The translations under genes were made by a program, and so were the position numbers. Positions 1-10,285 of a stretch of 64,000 nucleotides of DNA are shown here, in pieces. Position 1 is the first letter of the stretch. Every line of letters begins with the position of its first letter. The notes below the pieces were generated by a model. That model searched no databases. It worked only from the letters and a program-made list of their open reading frames with translations, and was not told the DNA's origin. This DNA comes from Pyrus communis (Eukaryota > Streptophyta > Magnoliopsida > Rosales > Rosaceae): contig NC_084807.1 of NCBI RefSeq assembly GCF_963583255.1, positions 25,178,381-25,242,380 of the forward strand, in the 5' to 3' direction.

Positions 1-364
1 CTAGTGCAGCTGATCACCAATTCTTTTTTATTTTTTGGCTTTTGGGTTTTCATCCCTTTTGAGATTTCGATCCTATCCTGTAAATTTGCAAAAGATTTCT
101 CTGTCAGCTTTCAAAAATTTGGTGGGAATGTGATTGCAGGTATGAATGCCATGTGGGTTTATTGGAAAGTGTGTGAATATCTTCTTGAAAGTGTGATTGT
201 TCATCCCATGAAATCTATAAAGCTGTGGATTTTAAATATTTGGATTTTGCAGAATCTGCACTTTGAGTTAACCAATGAAACCTGTACTGTTTCAATGCAG
301 ATCTGCAAATAACTGCTTCCAACTGAAGAAATCTAGCACTCAAAGTTGAAATTTTACCAGAGCC
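1..364 (+). promoter_or_regulatory. 5' leader region of the KUP2-type gene
   Basis: No gene is supported here. A pyrimidine-rich stretch ends in a plausible splice acceptor (AG at 299-300), so bases 301-364 may be the coding-proximal part of a spliced 5' UTR. The open frame covering most of this stretch has no recognisable protein features. Confidence 0.35.
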
Positions 365-3300
365 ATGGATCTTGAGAGAATTAAGTGTTGGGACGCTTCA
401 AAGGTTAGTGCTGTATCTTCATTGTGCTTATGTTCATCAACCCTTTCGATGTTTCTGGCTGGTTGTGATAGTATAAGTCTATAAGCAAAACAATTTATGT
501 TTTATAAAGTCGGTGAGTGATTTTACTTTAGCAGTTTGGTATGTTGAATGTTCCTAGAATCGACCTGAATTCTCAGAAGTTTGTATGGTGGACTGAATTT
601 TCAGAAGGATTCTTGGAAGAATGTTATGCTCTTGGCCTACCAGAGCCTTGGAGTAGTGTATGGTGACCTGAGCATTTCCCCTCTCTATGTTTACAAGAGC
701 GCATTTGCAGAAGACATTCAACATTCGGATACGAATGAAGAGATTTATGGTGTACTTTCTTTTGTCTTCTGGACTCTTACTTTAGTTCCGCTGGTCAAGT
801 ATGTCTTTATAGTCCTTCGAGCTGATGATAATGGAGAGGGTAAGTACTAAACAAGCAGTGTACAATGCGTATATCTTGTATAATTGTATTTAGGTTGTAA
901 CATTTGGTGCATGATTTTCTGCAGGTGGTACATTTGCACTGTATTCGCTGATATGTAGGCACGCCAAAGTAAGCCTTCTCCCCAACCGCCAGCTTGCTGA
1001 TGAGGCACTTTCTACTTATAAATTGGAGCACCACCCAGAGAAGGAAAAAAGTTCGAGGGTGAAAGTTGTACTCGAGAAGTGCAAGACCTTGCACACTGCC
1101 TTGCTAATTCTTGTTCTTCTTGGAACTTGTATGGTAATTGGCGATGGAGTGCTCACTCCAGCAATTTCAGGTAGAAGGCATTTCGTTTTGAAGAATCAAA
1201 GATGTAGCAATCCCTTCTGGTTTGATGACTAATTCATGTCTATGCTTTATTTTAGTCTTTTCTGCGGTGTCTGGCCTGGAATTATCCATGTCCAAGGAGC
1301 ATCACCAGTGTAAGCAGTCTCACTCCTACTCGATTTTCCATTTCCAGTCGATAGGAGCGTAGGATTAATCAATTATTGTTTTCTTAAGGTTTGTATATTG
1401 TGAAATGTCAACTTTACTTTGATTATACTGATGTACATAAATTTCACTTGCCAATTTTCAGATGCTGTGGTTCCAATTACTTGTTTCATATTGTTGTGTT
1501 TATTTGCACTTCAACACTATGGCACCCATCGAATCGGATTCCTTTTTGCACCAGTGGTGTTGGCATGGCTTCTGTGCATCAGTGCTCTTGGCTTGTATAA
1601 TATAATCCACTGGAACCGGTATGTCTATCATGCTCTGTCTCCGTATTACATGTTCAAGTTCTTGAGGAAGACAAGGATAAGTGGCTGGATGTCTTTGGGT
1701 GGAATATTGCTGTGCATAACAGGTAACATCGGAAAATAATTATCATATTCCCCTATATACATCTTGTCATGTTGCTTGTCCTGCATATTGATGAGTTGTG
1801 GAAAATGTATTGCATAAAGCATAAGTATGCCAGTGCGTGTCAGATCCAATACGGTAGAAGGCATTGAACATGGAATTCCAGAAAACCTGAACTGAAAATT
1901 TCACAGAACTGACATTCACATCCTGAAATAATTTGACGGTAAATGAATGCAGACGAAAAGAGAGAAACCAAGTAAATGCTAATGATATGTGTGACTATGT
2001 GTGCAGGCTCAGAGGCAATGTTTGCTGATCTTGGCCACTTCTCATATAATGCCATTCAGGTAATTCATACCGTCCTAGTAATGTCTTCTCTATGCTTCGC
2101 CAATGCTGATTTGCACACTGATAATGGAAGTTGCAAACCCCTTCATTGTGCAGGTTGCTTTTACCTTTTTGGTTTATCCAGCTCTTATATTGGCATATAT
2201 GGGGCAGGCTGCTTACTTATCGCAGCATCACCACAGCAGTCACCGGATCAGCTTTTATGTCTCGGTTCCAGGTACGTGTCATTATTGTTCTAAAGGCAGG
2301 AATATATCCAGCATCTGTAGAAATAGAATCAGATATGCTGCTACTTGAGAATTGGATGATTTAGTTTGCACTGTACTACGAGGAGTTCTAGGATTCATAC
2401 AGCGGTGGTTTCTAGGATTCATGCCGTAATCTTTTAGGATAGTTATTATACTGTAATTGTCTACTTTATATATTTGTTATGGAAGATGTATCAGCTCTTC
2501 ATTTTTTGGGACAGAAACTGTGAGATGGCCCGTGCTTGTACTAGCCATTCTTGCTTCTGTTGTGGGAAGCCAAGCAATCATCAGCGGAACATTTTCTATC
2601 ATAAACCAGAGCCAATCATTAAGTTGTTTTCCGAGAGTCAAGGTCGTCCACACTTCTGACAAGGTACATGGCCAGATATACATCCCCGAGATCAATTGGA
2701 TGCTCATGATCCTCTGCATTGCAGTGACCATTGGATTTAGAGACACAAAACACCTAGGAAATGCTTCTGGTAAGTTACCCTTACATATTTTGCTAGCTAG
2801 GACTACAAATTTGATCTTAAAGCCTGCTAAATTTCAAGACACGAATGCATCCAAGAGGAAGATAATTAATCACTTTTGTTGCTTGAAGTACAAAGCGGTT
2901 GTTATTTTTTATTGCAGGGCTAGCAGTGATGACGGTTATGTTGGTTACCACATGCCTCACCTCCTTGGTGATTGTCATTTGTTGGCACAAGCCACCTATT
3001 GTAGCCCTTTGCTTCCTAATCTTCTTTGGCTCCATTGAATTGCTCTACTTCTCAGCTTCGCTCACCAAGTTCCGAGAGGGTGCCTGGCTTCCCATCCTTC
3101 TTGCGCTGTTCCTCATGACTATCATGTTTGTATGGCACTATGCAACCATCAAGAAGTATGAATATGACCTCCACAACAAGGTTTCATTAGACTGGCTTCT
3201 AGCTTTGGGTCCAAGCCTGGGAATCGCTCGGGTCCCTGGCATTGGCCTAGTGTTCACAGATCTCACCTCCGGCATTCCTGCTAACTTCTCCCGCTTTGTA

Positions 3301-4023
3301 ACCAACCTCCCTGCTTTCCACCGCGTCTTAGTTTTCGTGTGTGTAAAATCAGTCCCTGTCCCTTATGTGCCACCTGCTGAGCGATACTTGGTGGGTCGCG
3401 TTGGTCCTGCAGCTCATCGGTCCTACAGGTGCATTGTTCGTTATGGATACCGTGATGTCCATCAAGATGTTGACTCCTTTGAGACAGAACTAGCTGAAAG
3501 GCTGGGTGATTTCATCCGATATGACTGGTGTCGAACACAGAGAACTAGCTCCTGCACTGAGGATAATGCATCAAGGTCTACTGACACAAGCGAGTGTAGA
3601 CTAGCTGTCATTGGAACAGTAGCATTTTCTGGTGCATCAGCTTATGAGATGGAGGAGACTCTACCAGCAAGTGTATCTGTTGGTTTCCCAACTGTAGAAA
3701 GCATAACAGACGTTATTGAGATGGAACTGGTTGAAAGAAGAGTGAGGTTTGCCATCGACGAGGAGTCTCAGCCTGACACCCAGCCTGAGAATACAACGCT
3801 GATACGCGAAGAGCTTGGGGATCTCTACGCAGCTCAAGAGGCTGGGACTGCATTTATACTGGGGCACTCACACGTTAAAGCGAAGCAAGGCTCGTCATTT
3901 ATGAAGAGATTCGCCATTAACTTCGGTTATAACTGCCTGAGGAGGAATTGCCGGGGGCCAGATGTGGCGCTGAAGGTCCCGCCGGTGTCTCTTCTCGAGG
4001 TTGGCATGGTTTATATTGTGTAG
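365..4023 (+). CDS. KUP2: KUP/HAK/KT potassium transporter, KUP2-like
   Basis: Encodes a K+ uptake permease of the KT/HAK/KUP family, a multi-pass membrane protein linked in Arabidopsis (KUP2/SHY3) to cell expansion. Coding exons: 365-403, 605-839, 925-1170, 1256-1309, 1462-1722, 2007-2059, 2154-2271, 2515-2769, 2918-4023. They total 2367 nt (788 aa), close to the roughly 790 aa usual for the family. The family signature [14 protein letters not shown] starts at residue 29, followed by [16 protein letters not shown]. The large last exon holds the last membrane segments and the long hydrophilic C-terminal domain. The first exon codes only 13 residues ([13 protein letters not shown]), so the start is set by a splice; the acceptor CAG at 602-604 gives SKKDSWK as in KUP2. 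No stop or frameshift was seen. Assignment to the KUP2 branch rests on remembered family sequence and on the neighbouring ETG1. Confidence 0.93.
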
Positions 4024-4559
4024 ACCAGACGGACATGTTACCTACCGAAATAGCTTTGTCTTTGTTTCACTCATGTCATAGTCTCATTGATGAAATTGGC
4101 TACCAGAAAATTGTAAAGGTTACTCTTTTCTTGAGTGGATATGAGGCTTGACCCGTTATGATTTTGTGCCATTTCTAATTTTTATCAACATGAAAGTGTT
4201 TTGTCTGAAGCGTTTTTATTAGAAACACGTTAAGCTTATTTGCTTGTATGCCCCTTTTTTATGAAATTTTACTTTTATCCCGAACTTGTAACTGTATGAC
4301 TATGGCTCTTGTGGTTTATTTGACCTACGTAACCTCCTCGTCAAGTTGATTGGAAAAAATTGTAAACGAATGTACAACTGACCCAAAACCGATGCCCTTG
4401 TTCCACATCATTCTACATGAGTATAGAAATTACAAACTTAATTATATTCTTAGCACAAAGGCCTATATACACAAATACAATCATGTATACTTGGCGGACA
4501 AGTAAGGATCTTTACAAATCAGGAATACAATCAAAATTAGATTACAATATTAATTCATA
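4024..4559. other. 3' flank of the KUP2-type gene
   Basis: Probable 3' UTR followed by AT-rich spacer. A short open frame overlapping the stop region lies in the UTR and has no family features. Nothing else is recognised. Confidence 0.4.
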
Positions 4560-5000
4560 AACCTTAGGATAGAAGGTTTTCTTGGACGAGAATGACTCGA
4601 TCACTAGCTCAGGTAATACAAGATTGAAGATGGATGTGAAGAATATTTGAAACCGCTCCAGAAGGCAAGAAGTTTGGCCCGAACACACATTTTTCGAATG
4701 AAAGAGACTGATAACATGATTGCCAAGTCACTTGATACAGACTCATTTGTGAGATCTAAGAAAGCCTTTTGAGAGTCGACAAGTTTGGATTATAGAAGAA
4801 GATACTGTTGTTTAGATAGACCCTTTGCCAAGAGATCTGCAAGTTGATCCAAGGACAGAATGAAATGAACTTTGTGACTTGTGAGTGCCAAACTTAACAC
4901 GTTCACGAACAAAATGATAATCGAATTCAATATGCTTTCTACGAACATGAAACATCGGGTTGACTGCAATGTACATAGTATTGAAATTATCACAGAAAAA
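4560..5000 (-). mobile_element. Degenerate Ty1/copia pol fragment (RNase H end)
   Basis: Read on the minus strand, about 4990 down to 4790 gives [19 protein letters not shown] in one frame and then [15 protein letters not shown] in another. These match in order the conserved C-terminal copia RNase H motifs (K-H-I-E-D-Y-H-F-V-R-E and D-Q-x-A-D-x-L-x-K-x-L). The frame switch and the lack of upstream RT, integrase and gag show a dead 3' fragment. Sequence to about 4560 may be its downstream non-coding end; no LTR pair was found, so the boundaries are uncertain. Confidence 0.75.
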
Positions 5001-5385
5001 TTAAGTGGGCAAAATTAATGAGTTTCTTGTTTTACTTTATAAAATAAGATAACATAGAACACGAAATGAAAGCACCGAAAGTAAAATCACACAGTAACCG
5101 TTGTAAGTTCTGGAAGGAAAGTGAGACTTTCTTTAAAGCAAGGGGCACATAAACAAAACCTTAGTTTTTTATTGGCCATCAGTTTAAGATACTTCATGTT
5201 TGGATAGAATGACTGCTATGACAAATAGCCACGTAGTATTATACAAACCACCAGGACTTTTGAGTGGCATTCATGCCATGCGCTCACCACAACTAGCCAG
5301 TATTTAATCCTCCAAATGGGCAAAATGTTTCAATCATTCACAAAAAACCCACCAACCAAACGGAGAACAACCAATTAATCCAGAC

Positions 5386-6914
5386 ATGGGAGTACTAATA
5401 AGAACACTTCCTCTGAGCTCTCCGCATAGAAATTTTGCTTCTAATTTTGGAGCTGCAGAGAGATTGCCAAACGGTGGATTCATCAGCAGGAGCTCCTCCT
5501 CTCAGTTTAGAGTGCTGGCCAAAACAGAGAAGGGGGAGAAGGAGGAAGAACCAAAGAAGGAAACCAAACAGTCTTTCTTCAGCAGTGTGACAGAAGCACT
5601 TGATTTTTCTCAGACCAGGTCTGCAGAGGATGCTATGCTTATTGAAGAAGCTAGGGATGCCACTAAATCTGGAGAGAGAATGTCCAGACAACAGGTATAA
5701 ATTAATCACTTTGAATTCATGACCTCCTTCGATTTCCATCTCAACTTTCAATTTGGTTTTGAGCTTTTTAATTTTTTGTAACTTGCCAATTTGCCCCTAC
5801 CGTCACATTTATCACATTTAATATTAGTTTCTATCATTTGAACGGCAAATTGGCACATTCAGCGAAATAAAAATCTCATTACCAAACTGAAAAATCAGCA
5901 GGCAAATTCGAATAACACATTAAGTTTAGGATGGATTTTTATTTTTTATTTATTAATTAAACCAGAATGCTTATGTGAGATTGCTGATAGATTTTTCTTA
6001 TTTTCATGCAGTATGGGGCTTTGAGAAGGAAAATTGGAGGGACATACAAGGATTTCTTCAAAGACTATGTTGAGGGTATGTAGCATTAGCAATTTCAAAC
6101 ATTCATATATTTTCTGCAAAGAAATTTAGAAATATACGCACAAATAAAACAGATTACAAGCTTTTGATTAGACGAGAACTAGATGGACAATAAATAGATA
6201 ATAAAACTACTATAAACCTTAGTCTATATACAACTTATTGTATGTTTAGCGTGTCTAAATTCTACTTTTATTAAAAGGTTGTAGCCAGTTCATATGTGTT
6301 TCATCATATTTTTTGTTTTCGGTGATGTTTTTTTTGTTTTTCTCTTCATGGGTTTTGGCTTCGTCCTCGCATTTGTATTCTTTTATTTTTGTTTTTCTTT
6401 ATTTAATAAATTTTGGAGATAGGGGACTGAGTCATTATATTAGGGAGTTAGCCAATTTTAATCGCTCTTAGCAGAAAAGAAAAGTAGCCTACTTGTAGAG
6501 ATTAGAGCGGGAATGAAGTAGCCTACTTGCAGTTGATGACTAATCCTAGGGCCTTGGTCCTCTCTTTCCACCTTGTGTGGGTTTAGAGAGTAAGACTTCT
6601 ACTATTGTAGTCCGACGACCGAACCTTAGGTAGTTCGACTTGCCTATTCATTATCATTCTTTCAATAATAAAAAAAATGTGTATCTAAAAAAATTATTGA
6701 AATGATTTTCCTAATTTGGATAATTGTTCTTGACTTGGTACCAGTGGATGGGCAATATGTGGAGGATGGCTGGGTGGACAAGACTTGCAAGGTTTGCAAG
6801 AAAGACACGGGTGGCGAGGCCAGGCAAGTGGACAAGCTTGGAAGATATGTTCATGTAGCCTGTTTGGAGAAATCAAAATCCGGCAATTTTTTCACGAGAC
6901 TTTTCTCCGGATGA
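5386..6914 (+). CDS. Small, probably plastid-targeted protein with C-terminal CxxC...HxxC motif
   Basis: Function unknown. Exons 5386-5694, 6012-6075 and 6745-6914 total 543 nt (180 aa). The N-terminus (MGVLIRTLPLSSPHRNF...) is rich in Ser and Arg and poor in acidic residues, like a chloroplast transit peptide. A charged Lys/Glu segment follows (EKGEKEEEPKKETK), then a middle region with ALDFSQTRSAEDAMLIEEAR. Exon 2 adds YGALRRKIGGTYKDFFKDYVE. The C-terminus contains CKVCKKDTGG...GRYVHVACLE, an arrangement of two Cys, one His and one Cys that could bind zinc or mediate redox chemistry. The start is the first ATG of a clean frame. Intron 2 (6076-6744) carries retroposon-like sequence. I recognise it as a plant-conserved type but cannot name it. 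Confidence 0.8.
6440..6690 (+). mobile_element. Retroposon-like 3' end within intron 2
   Basis: This intron segment contains a repeated motif (AGTAGCCTACTTG occurs twice, near 6483 and 6518) and ends in TTTCAATAATAAAAAAAATG, like the A-rich 3' end of a LINE or other retroposon. No coding motif is left, so the class is a guess. Confidence 0.3.
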
Positions 6915-7325
6915 TTTGTTAAGGGATAATTAGGCTCAGCACTTTGCTGTGTACATCTCAGAGATATGCCAGAGAACGCCTAAACTGGCGATGTGGTGTC
7001 GTTTTCAGATACGAAAATATATTATTTCAGTGCTGGATACATAGACGATTTGAGGACTTCTGTTTCAATTTGTTTAACTGTGATTTATGGCCATTTATAA
7101 ATGAAATTATGCAGCTATGTAACAGTTTAAGAACCAAATGGATACGTATACGATACGGGTAGCACGACCAACCAAACCTATATATGTACGTTCGACAAAG
7201 AAAACCCAAATAGGTATATATTACCTACGTTTTACATTCGTTCCTTCTTGGATTTAACCGCGGTTTCTGAGGTGCATGATTTAGGGCCTCAAAAATACAT
7301 TTGAAGATTTAGGGAAGTTTATGGC

Positions 7326-7378
7326 TTTTAGTAGTTTAGGTTTTCCTGGTTTGAGTTGGAAAACCTAAACTACTAAAA
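7326..7378. repeat. Perfect 21-bp inverted repeat, 11-nt loop
   Basis: Arm 7326-7346 (begins TTTTAGTAGTTTAGG) is the exact reverse complement of 7358-7378, separated by an 11-nt loop (TGGTTTGAGTT). It lies between the 5386-6914 gene and a CACTA-type terminus. It could be a tiny foldback element, a small-RNA precursor or transposon subterminal sequence. Confidence 0.85.
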
Positions 7379-7400
7379 ATCAAAAAGGAAAACTTTTACC

Positions 7401-7602
7401 CACTACTACAAAAAGGGATATCACTGGCGGTTTAAAACCGACAAGAAACACTAGTTACTATCGGATATTTGGTAAAAATCCGACATTAAATCGTACAATG
7501 TCAGATAGAGTAACCGACACCAATACTACCGTCACCAAAAGGGTAATGAAAAATTCGGTCTCAACAAAAATGGAAAAGTTTTCGGTTTTTAGTAGTCCTC
7601 AA
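7401..7602 (+). mobile_element. CACTA (En/Spm)-type terminus or short deletion derivative
   Basis: Begins CACTACTACAAAAAGGG, the diagnostic end of plant CACTA elements. It is followed by subterminal motifs such as GGCGGTTTAAAACCGAC, ATCGGAT and AATCCGACA, typical of such ends. A degenerate opposite end may be TTTTTAGTAGTCC near 7590-7602, which would make a roughly 200-bp derivative. No transposase is present. The left end is firm; the right end is tentative. Confidence 0.55.
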
Positions 7603-7720
7603 TATTTTGTCAACTCGGTCTCAATATTACAGTACGAAACTTTCCCGTTTTTGTTAGTAAGGTTTGACATTATATAATGCGTAGTTTAGAGTTGTCCTTG
7701 CAAATTGTTGGTAAGGTTTG

Positions 7721-8755
7721 ATGTCATATTTTCATTCAATCTTTGCAATGGCCGGTAACTTTCCACTGCTTTGTCTCGTCTTCTTCGTGGCGCTTTCGAC
7801 AGCATTCGGTTCTCCAATTGGAGTATGCTACGGAATGCTAGGCAATGACTTGCCACCACCAAGGGAAGTAATTTCCGTGTACAAATCCAACAAAATCTAA
7901 AGAATGAGACTACGTATGATCCTAACCAGGAAGCGCTCCAGGCCCTTCTTAATTCTGACGTTGAAGTCCTAGTCGGAGTTGGTAATGAGGAACTTCAACA
8001 ACTTGCAAGTACTGAATCCGCTGCTGAGGACTGGGTAGAAACGTACATTAGGCCTTATTCACCGCAAATCAATTTTCGATACATAGCCGTAGGCAACGAG
8101 GTCGTCCCGGAAGAGGTTGCAAAATACGTCCTCCCAGCAATGCCAAACTTGCACAATGCATCGAGCTCCGGGGGTCTTGACTCTATTTAGCAAATAAAGG
8201 TCTCGATGGCAGTTGCATCGTCAGTACTGGGTGAGTCTTACCCTCCCTCGGCTACAAAGTTTTCTCAAGACACCGCGGAGTACATGGTTCCGATTGCACA
8301 ATACTTGAACAGCTTTGGGGCACCATTGCTAGCCAATGTGTACCCTTACTTTACCTACATTGAGAAACCCTAGCGACGTTTCACTGCCTTATGCATTGTT
8401 CGCTTCAGAAAGCGTTGTTGTTACGGATGATGGTCTGAGTTATGACAACCTGTTTGATGCCATGGTGGATCGTTTTACATCCTTGCAGGAAGCAGGGGCA
8501 CCCCAAGTTCGAGTGGTGGTGGTGTCCGAGAGGGGCTGCCCCTCCGACGGGAATGGGAACGTGACAACGCCAAGCATTGCGCAAAAATACAACTCTAACC
8601 TAATGAGGCACGTGCTGTCGTCACATGGCACTCCAAGGCGGGCGGAAAAGTCCATCGAGACTTACTTGTTTGCCATGTTTAACGAGAACATGAAACCTGG
8701 TGAAGCAGTGGAGCGACAATGGGGTCTGTTTTATCCGAACAAGAGACATGCTTAT
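7721..8755 (+). pseudogene. Glucan endo-1,3-beta-glucosidase (GH17) pseudogene
   Basis: A broken plant beta-1,3-glucanase gene. The signal-peptide-like start ([23 protein letters not shown] at 7748 or 7721) leads into [15 protein letters not shown], the GH17 N-terminal pattern. The reading then fails several times: a TAA where family members have a sense codon (about 7898), a 2-nt frame change after RMRL (about 7911), an in-frame TAG after GLDSI (about 8188), and a 1-nt frame change at YIE/NPSDVSL (about 8366). Recognisable remains include RYIAVGNEV with the acid/base Glu, LLANVYPYF, VVVSERGCPSDG (nucleophile Glu kept, usual Trp changed to Cys) and FAMFNENMKPG...GLFYPN. Family similarity ends near 8755, where CT-rich sequence follows. 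No functional enzyme can be made from this copy. Confidence 0.9.
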
Positions 8756-9122
8756 AGCTCTCTCCCTCTCTCCCACCGTCCCACGTTCTCTCTTATGCTC
8801 TTACTCTCTTTCTCTTTCCTTCAATTTTAACAACAAAGTAAAAAATTTCACACGCTTCGTGTGTGGGCATATACTAGTCTTATTAATTTGAAGAACAAAG
8901 GATGGAGCTGGTAACGGGAAGTACACAGCTCAAACTGCAGTCAGATTGTGTTCTGTTTAATTTATTTTTTCATAATTCGAATGTGATTAGTCTCCAAATA
9001 ATGCAACATTCTCAGATTTTTTTTTAAATTTTTTTATACACACTTTGTTTGATTTATGTGTTTATCCAATTTTATGAACCGATGATGATGGAACTAAGAA
9101 CAATATTTGGCTATTCAAATAT

Positions 9123-9476
9123 GAGTAGGAATTCCTACTCAAAATTTTTTGTTGTCAATTTATAGAACTTCATGTTTATAATCAGAACCGTTCATATTAT
9201 AAATCACCCTATAAAGATCACCTCTGCAAAAAATCAATTAAAATTAAGATCGTTAGTTCATCAAACTGTTTAAAAACAAATGAACGGTATTTGTAGAAGC
9301 ATTACGACCCGTCTATGTATTTGCTACAATAAATTGACTAAACGACCTTAGTTTTAATTTATTTTTTTGCAAAGATGATCTTTTACAGTGTGATTCATAG
9401 TATGAACGGTTTTGATCATAAATACAAAGCTCTGTGATTAAAATATTAAGAGTTTTGAGTAGGAGTTCGTACTTAT
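9123..9476. mobile_element. Long foldback (MITE-like) element
   Basis: The left part (from GAGTAGGAATTCCTACTC, an 18-bp palindrome at 9123-9140) and the right part (ending GAGTAGGAGTTCGTACTT near 9476) are imperfect reverse complements over more than 100 bp. Paired landmarks are AGAACCGTTCAT on the left and ATGAACGGTTTTGAT on the right. No open frame. It is a non-autonomous inverted-repeat element similar in layout to the one at 39483-39897. Confidence 0.65.
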
Positions 9477-9806
9477 CCTTAAATAATCAACTATTGTTCT
9501 GGAACTAATCAAGGCTTTTGAGAATTGCTAAGTACCGCATTAAATTATTAATCATACATTGCTCTTTCTATACATCAATTAAGTTCGAAGATTTCAACAA
9601 CAAAATGGCAATAAAAACTAGATTTTATCGTCAAGGGATAATTAGCCAATAAAATTAAATTTAACCTTGATGTAACCAAGTTAAGTTCAAATAATATATA
9701 GACTTTGATCTACTTCCAAATCCTCTTATCATACTTATATTAAATCTCAAATAAAAAGAAAAAAACCAAAATATGCTAAGCTCACCCGAACTAAGGAGAT
9801 AGATCA

Positions 9807-10000
9807 TCGATCCTCTTTGTAAGGATCTTGGGGATCCTTTAGTTCTGTTTTTTTATCGTACCTCATGCAATTATAAATTATTTTAAAATATATTATTTAA
9901 ATTTGAATTCAAACAGTATTTGAAAAAAAACTGACCACACGATATACGATGAACGGACAAGATTAAAGGATCCCAGATCCTGCAAGATCCTTATCTCCAA
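9807..10000. mobile_element. GGATCC-ended MITE-like element, copy 1
   Basis: The left end carries GATCCTCTTTGTAAGGATC and GGGGATCCTTTAG; the right end carries AAAGGATCCCAGATCCTGC, roughly inverted. The AT-rich core with AAACAGTATTTGAAAA, CTGACCACACGATATACGAT and GAACGGA also occurs at 32943-33104, and partly at 43938-44195. Confidence 0.6.
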
Positions 10001-10148
10001 ACTAAGACGAACAAAAGCCAAACACAAATTAGCTTTCCCGCATCCAACGATCCAAAAGTCCTCTACGACATCCGACGATCTAAAACTCATTACACCATAC
10101 TCTTTGTAAGTTGTAAGAAGATGGAGCCAGTAAACCTAGGACCAAAAT

Positions 10149-10208
10149 GGCGGGAACAAGCACTTCTTAGCGGGAAAAACCCAACGACCTCACTTAAAAG
10201 CGCGGGAA
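10149..10208 (+). promoter_or_regulatory. Cluster of three E2F-type sites upstream of ETG1
   Basis: GGCGGGAA (10149-10156), GCGGGAAA (10170-10177, exact reverse complement of the canonical TTTCCCGC) and GCGCGGGAA (10200-10208) lie 78-137 bp before the ETG1 start codon. This is the expected arrangement for an S-phase gene that in Arabidopsis is named as an E2F target. Confidence 0.75.
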
Positions 10209-10252
10209 GCCGATCCCAACCGCCACATCGAGAGAGTGACTGAGAGAGAACT

Positions 10253-10278
10253 CAGAGAGAGAGAGAGAGAGAGAGAGA
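10253..10278 (+). repeat. (GA)n microsatellite in the ETG1 leader
   Basis: An uninterrupted GA dinucleotide run ends 7 bases before the ETG1 ATG, most likely inside the 5' UTR. GAGA-type tracts are binding sites for plant BBR/BPC proteins; a regulatory role here is only an inference. Confidence 0.85.
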
Positions 10279-10285
10279 ATCAGAT

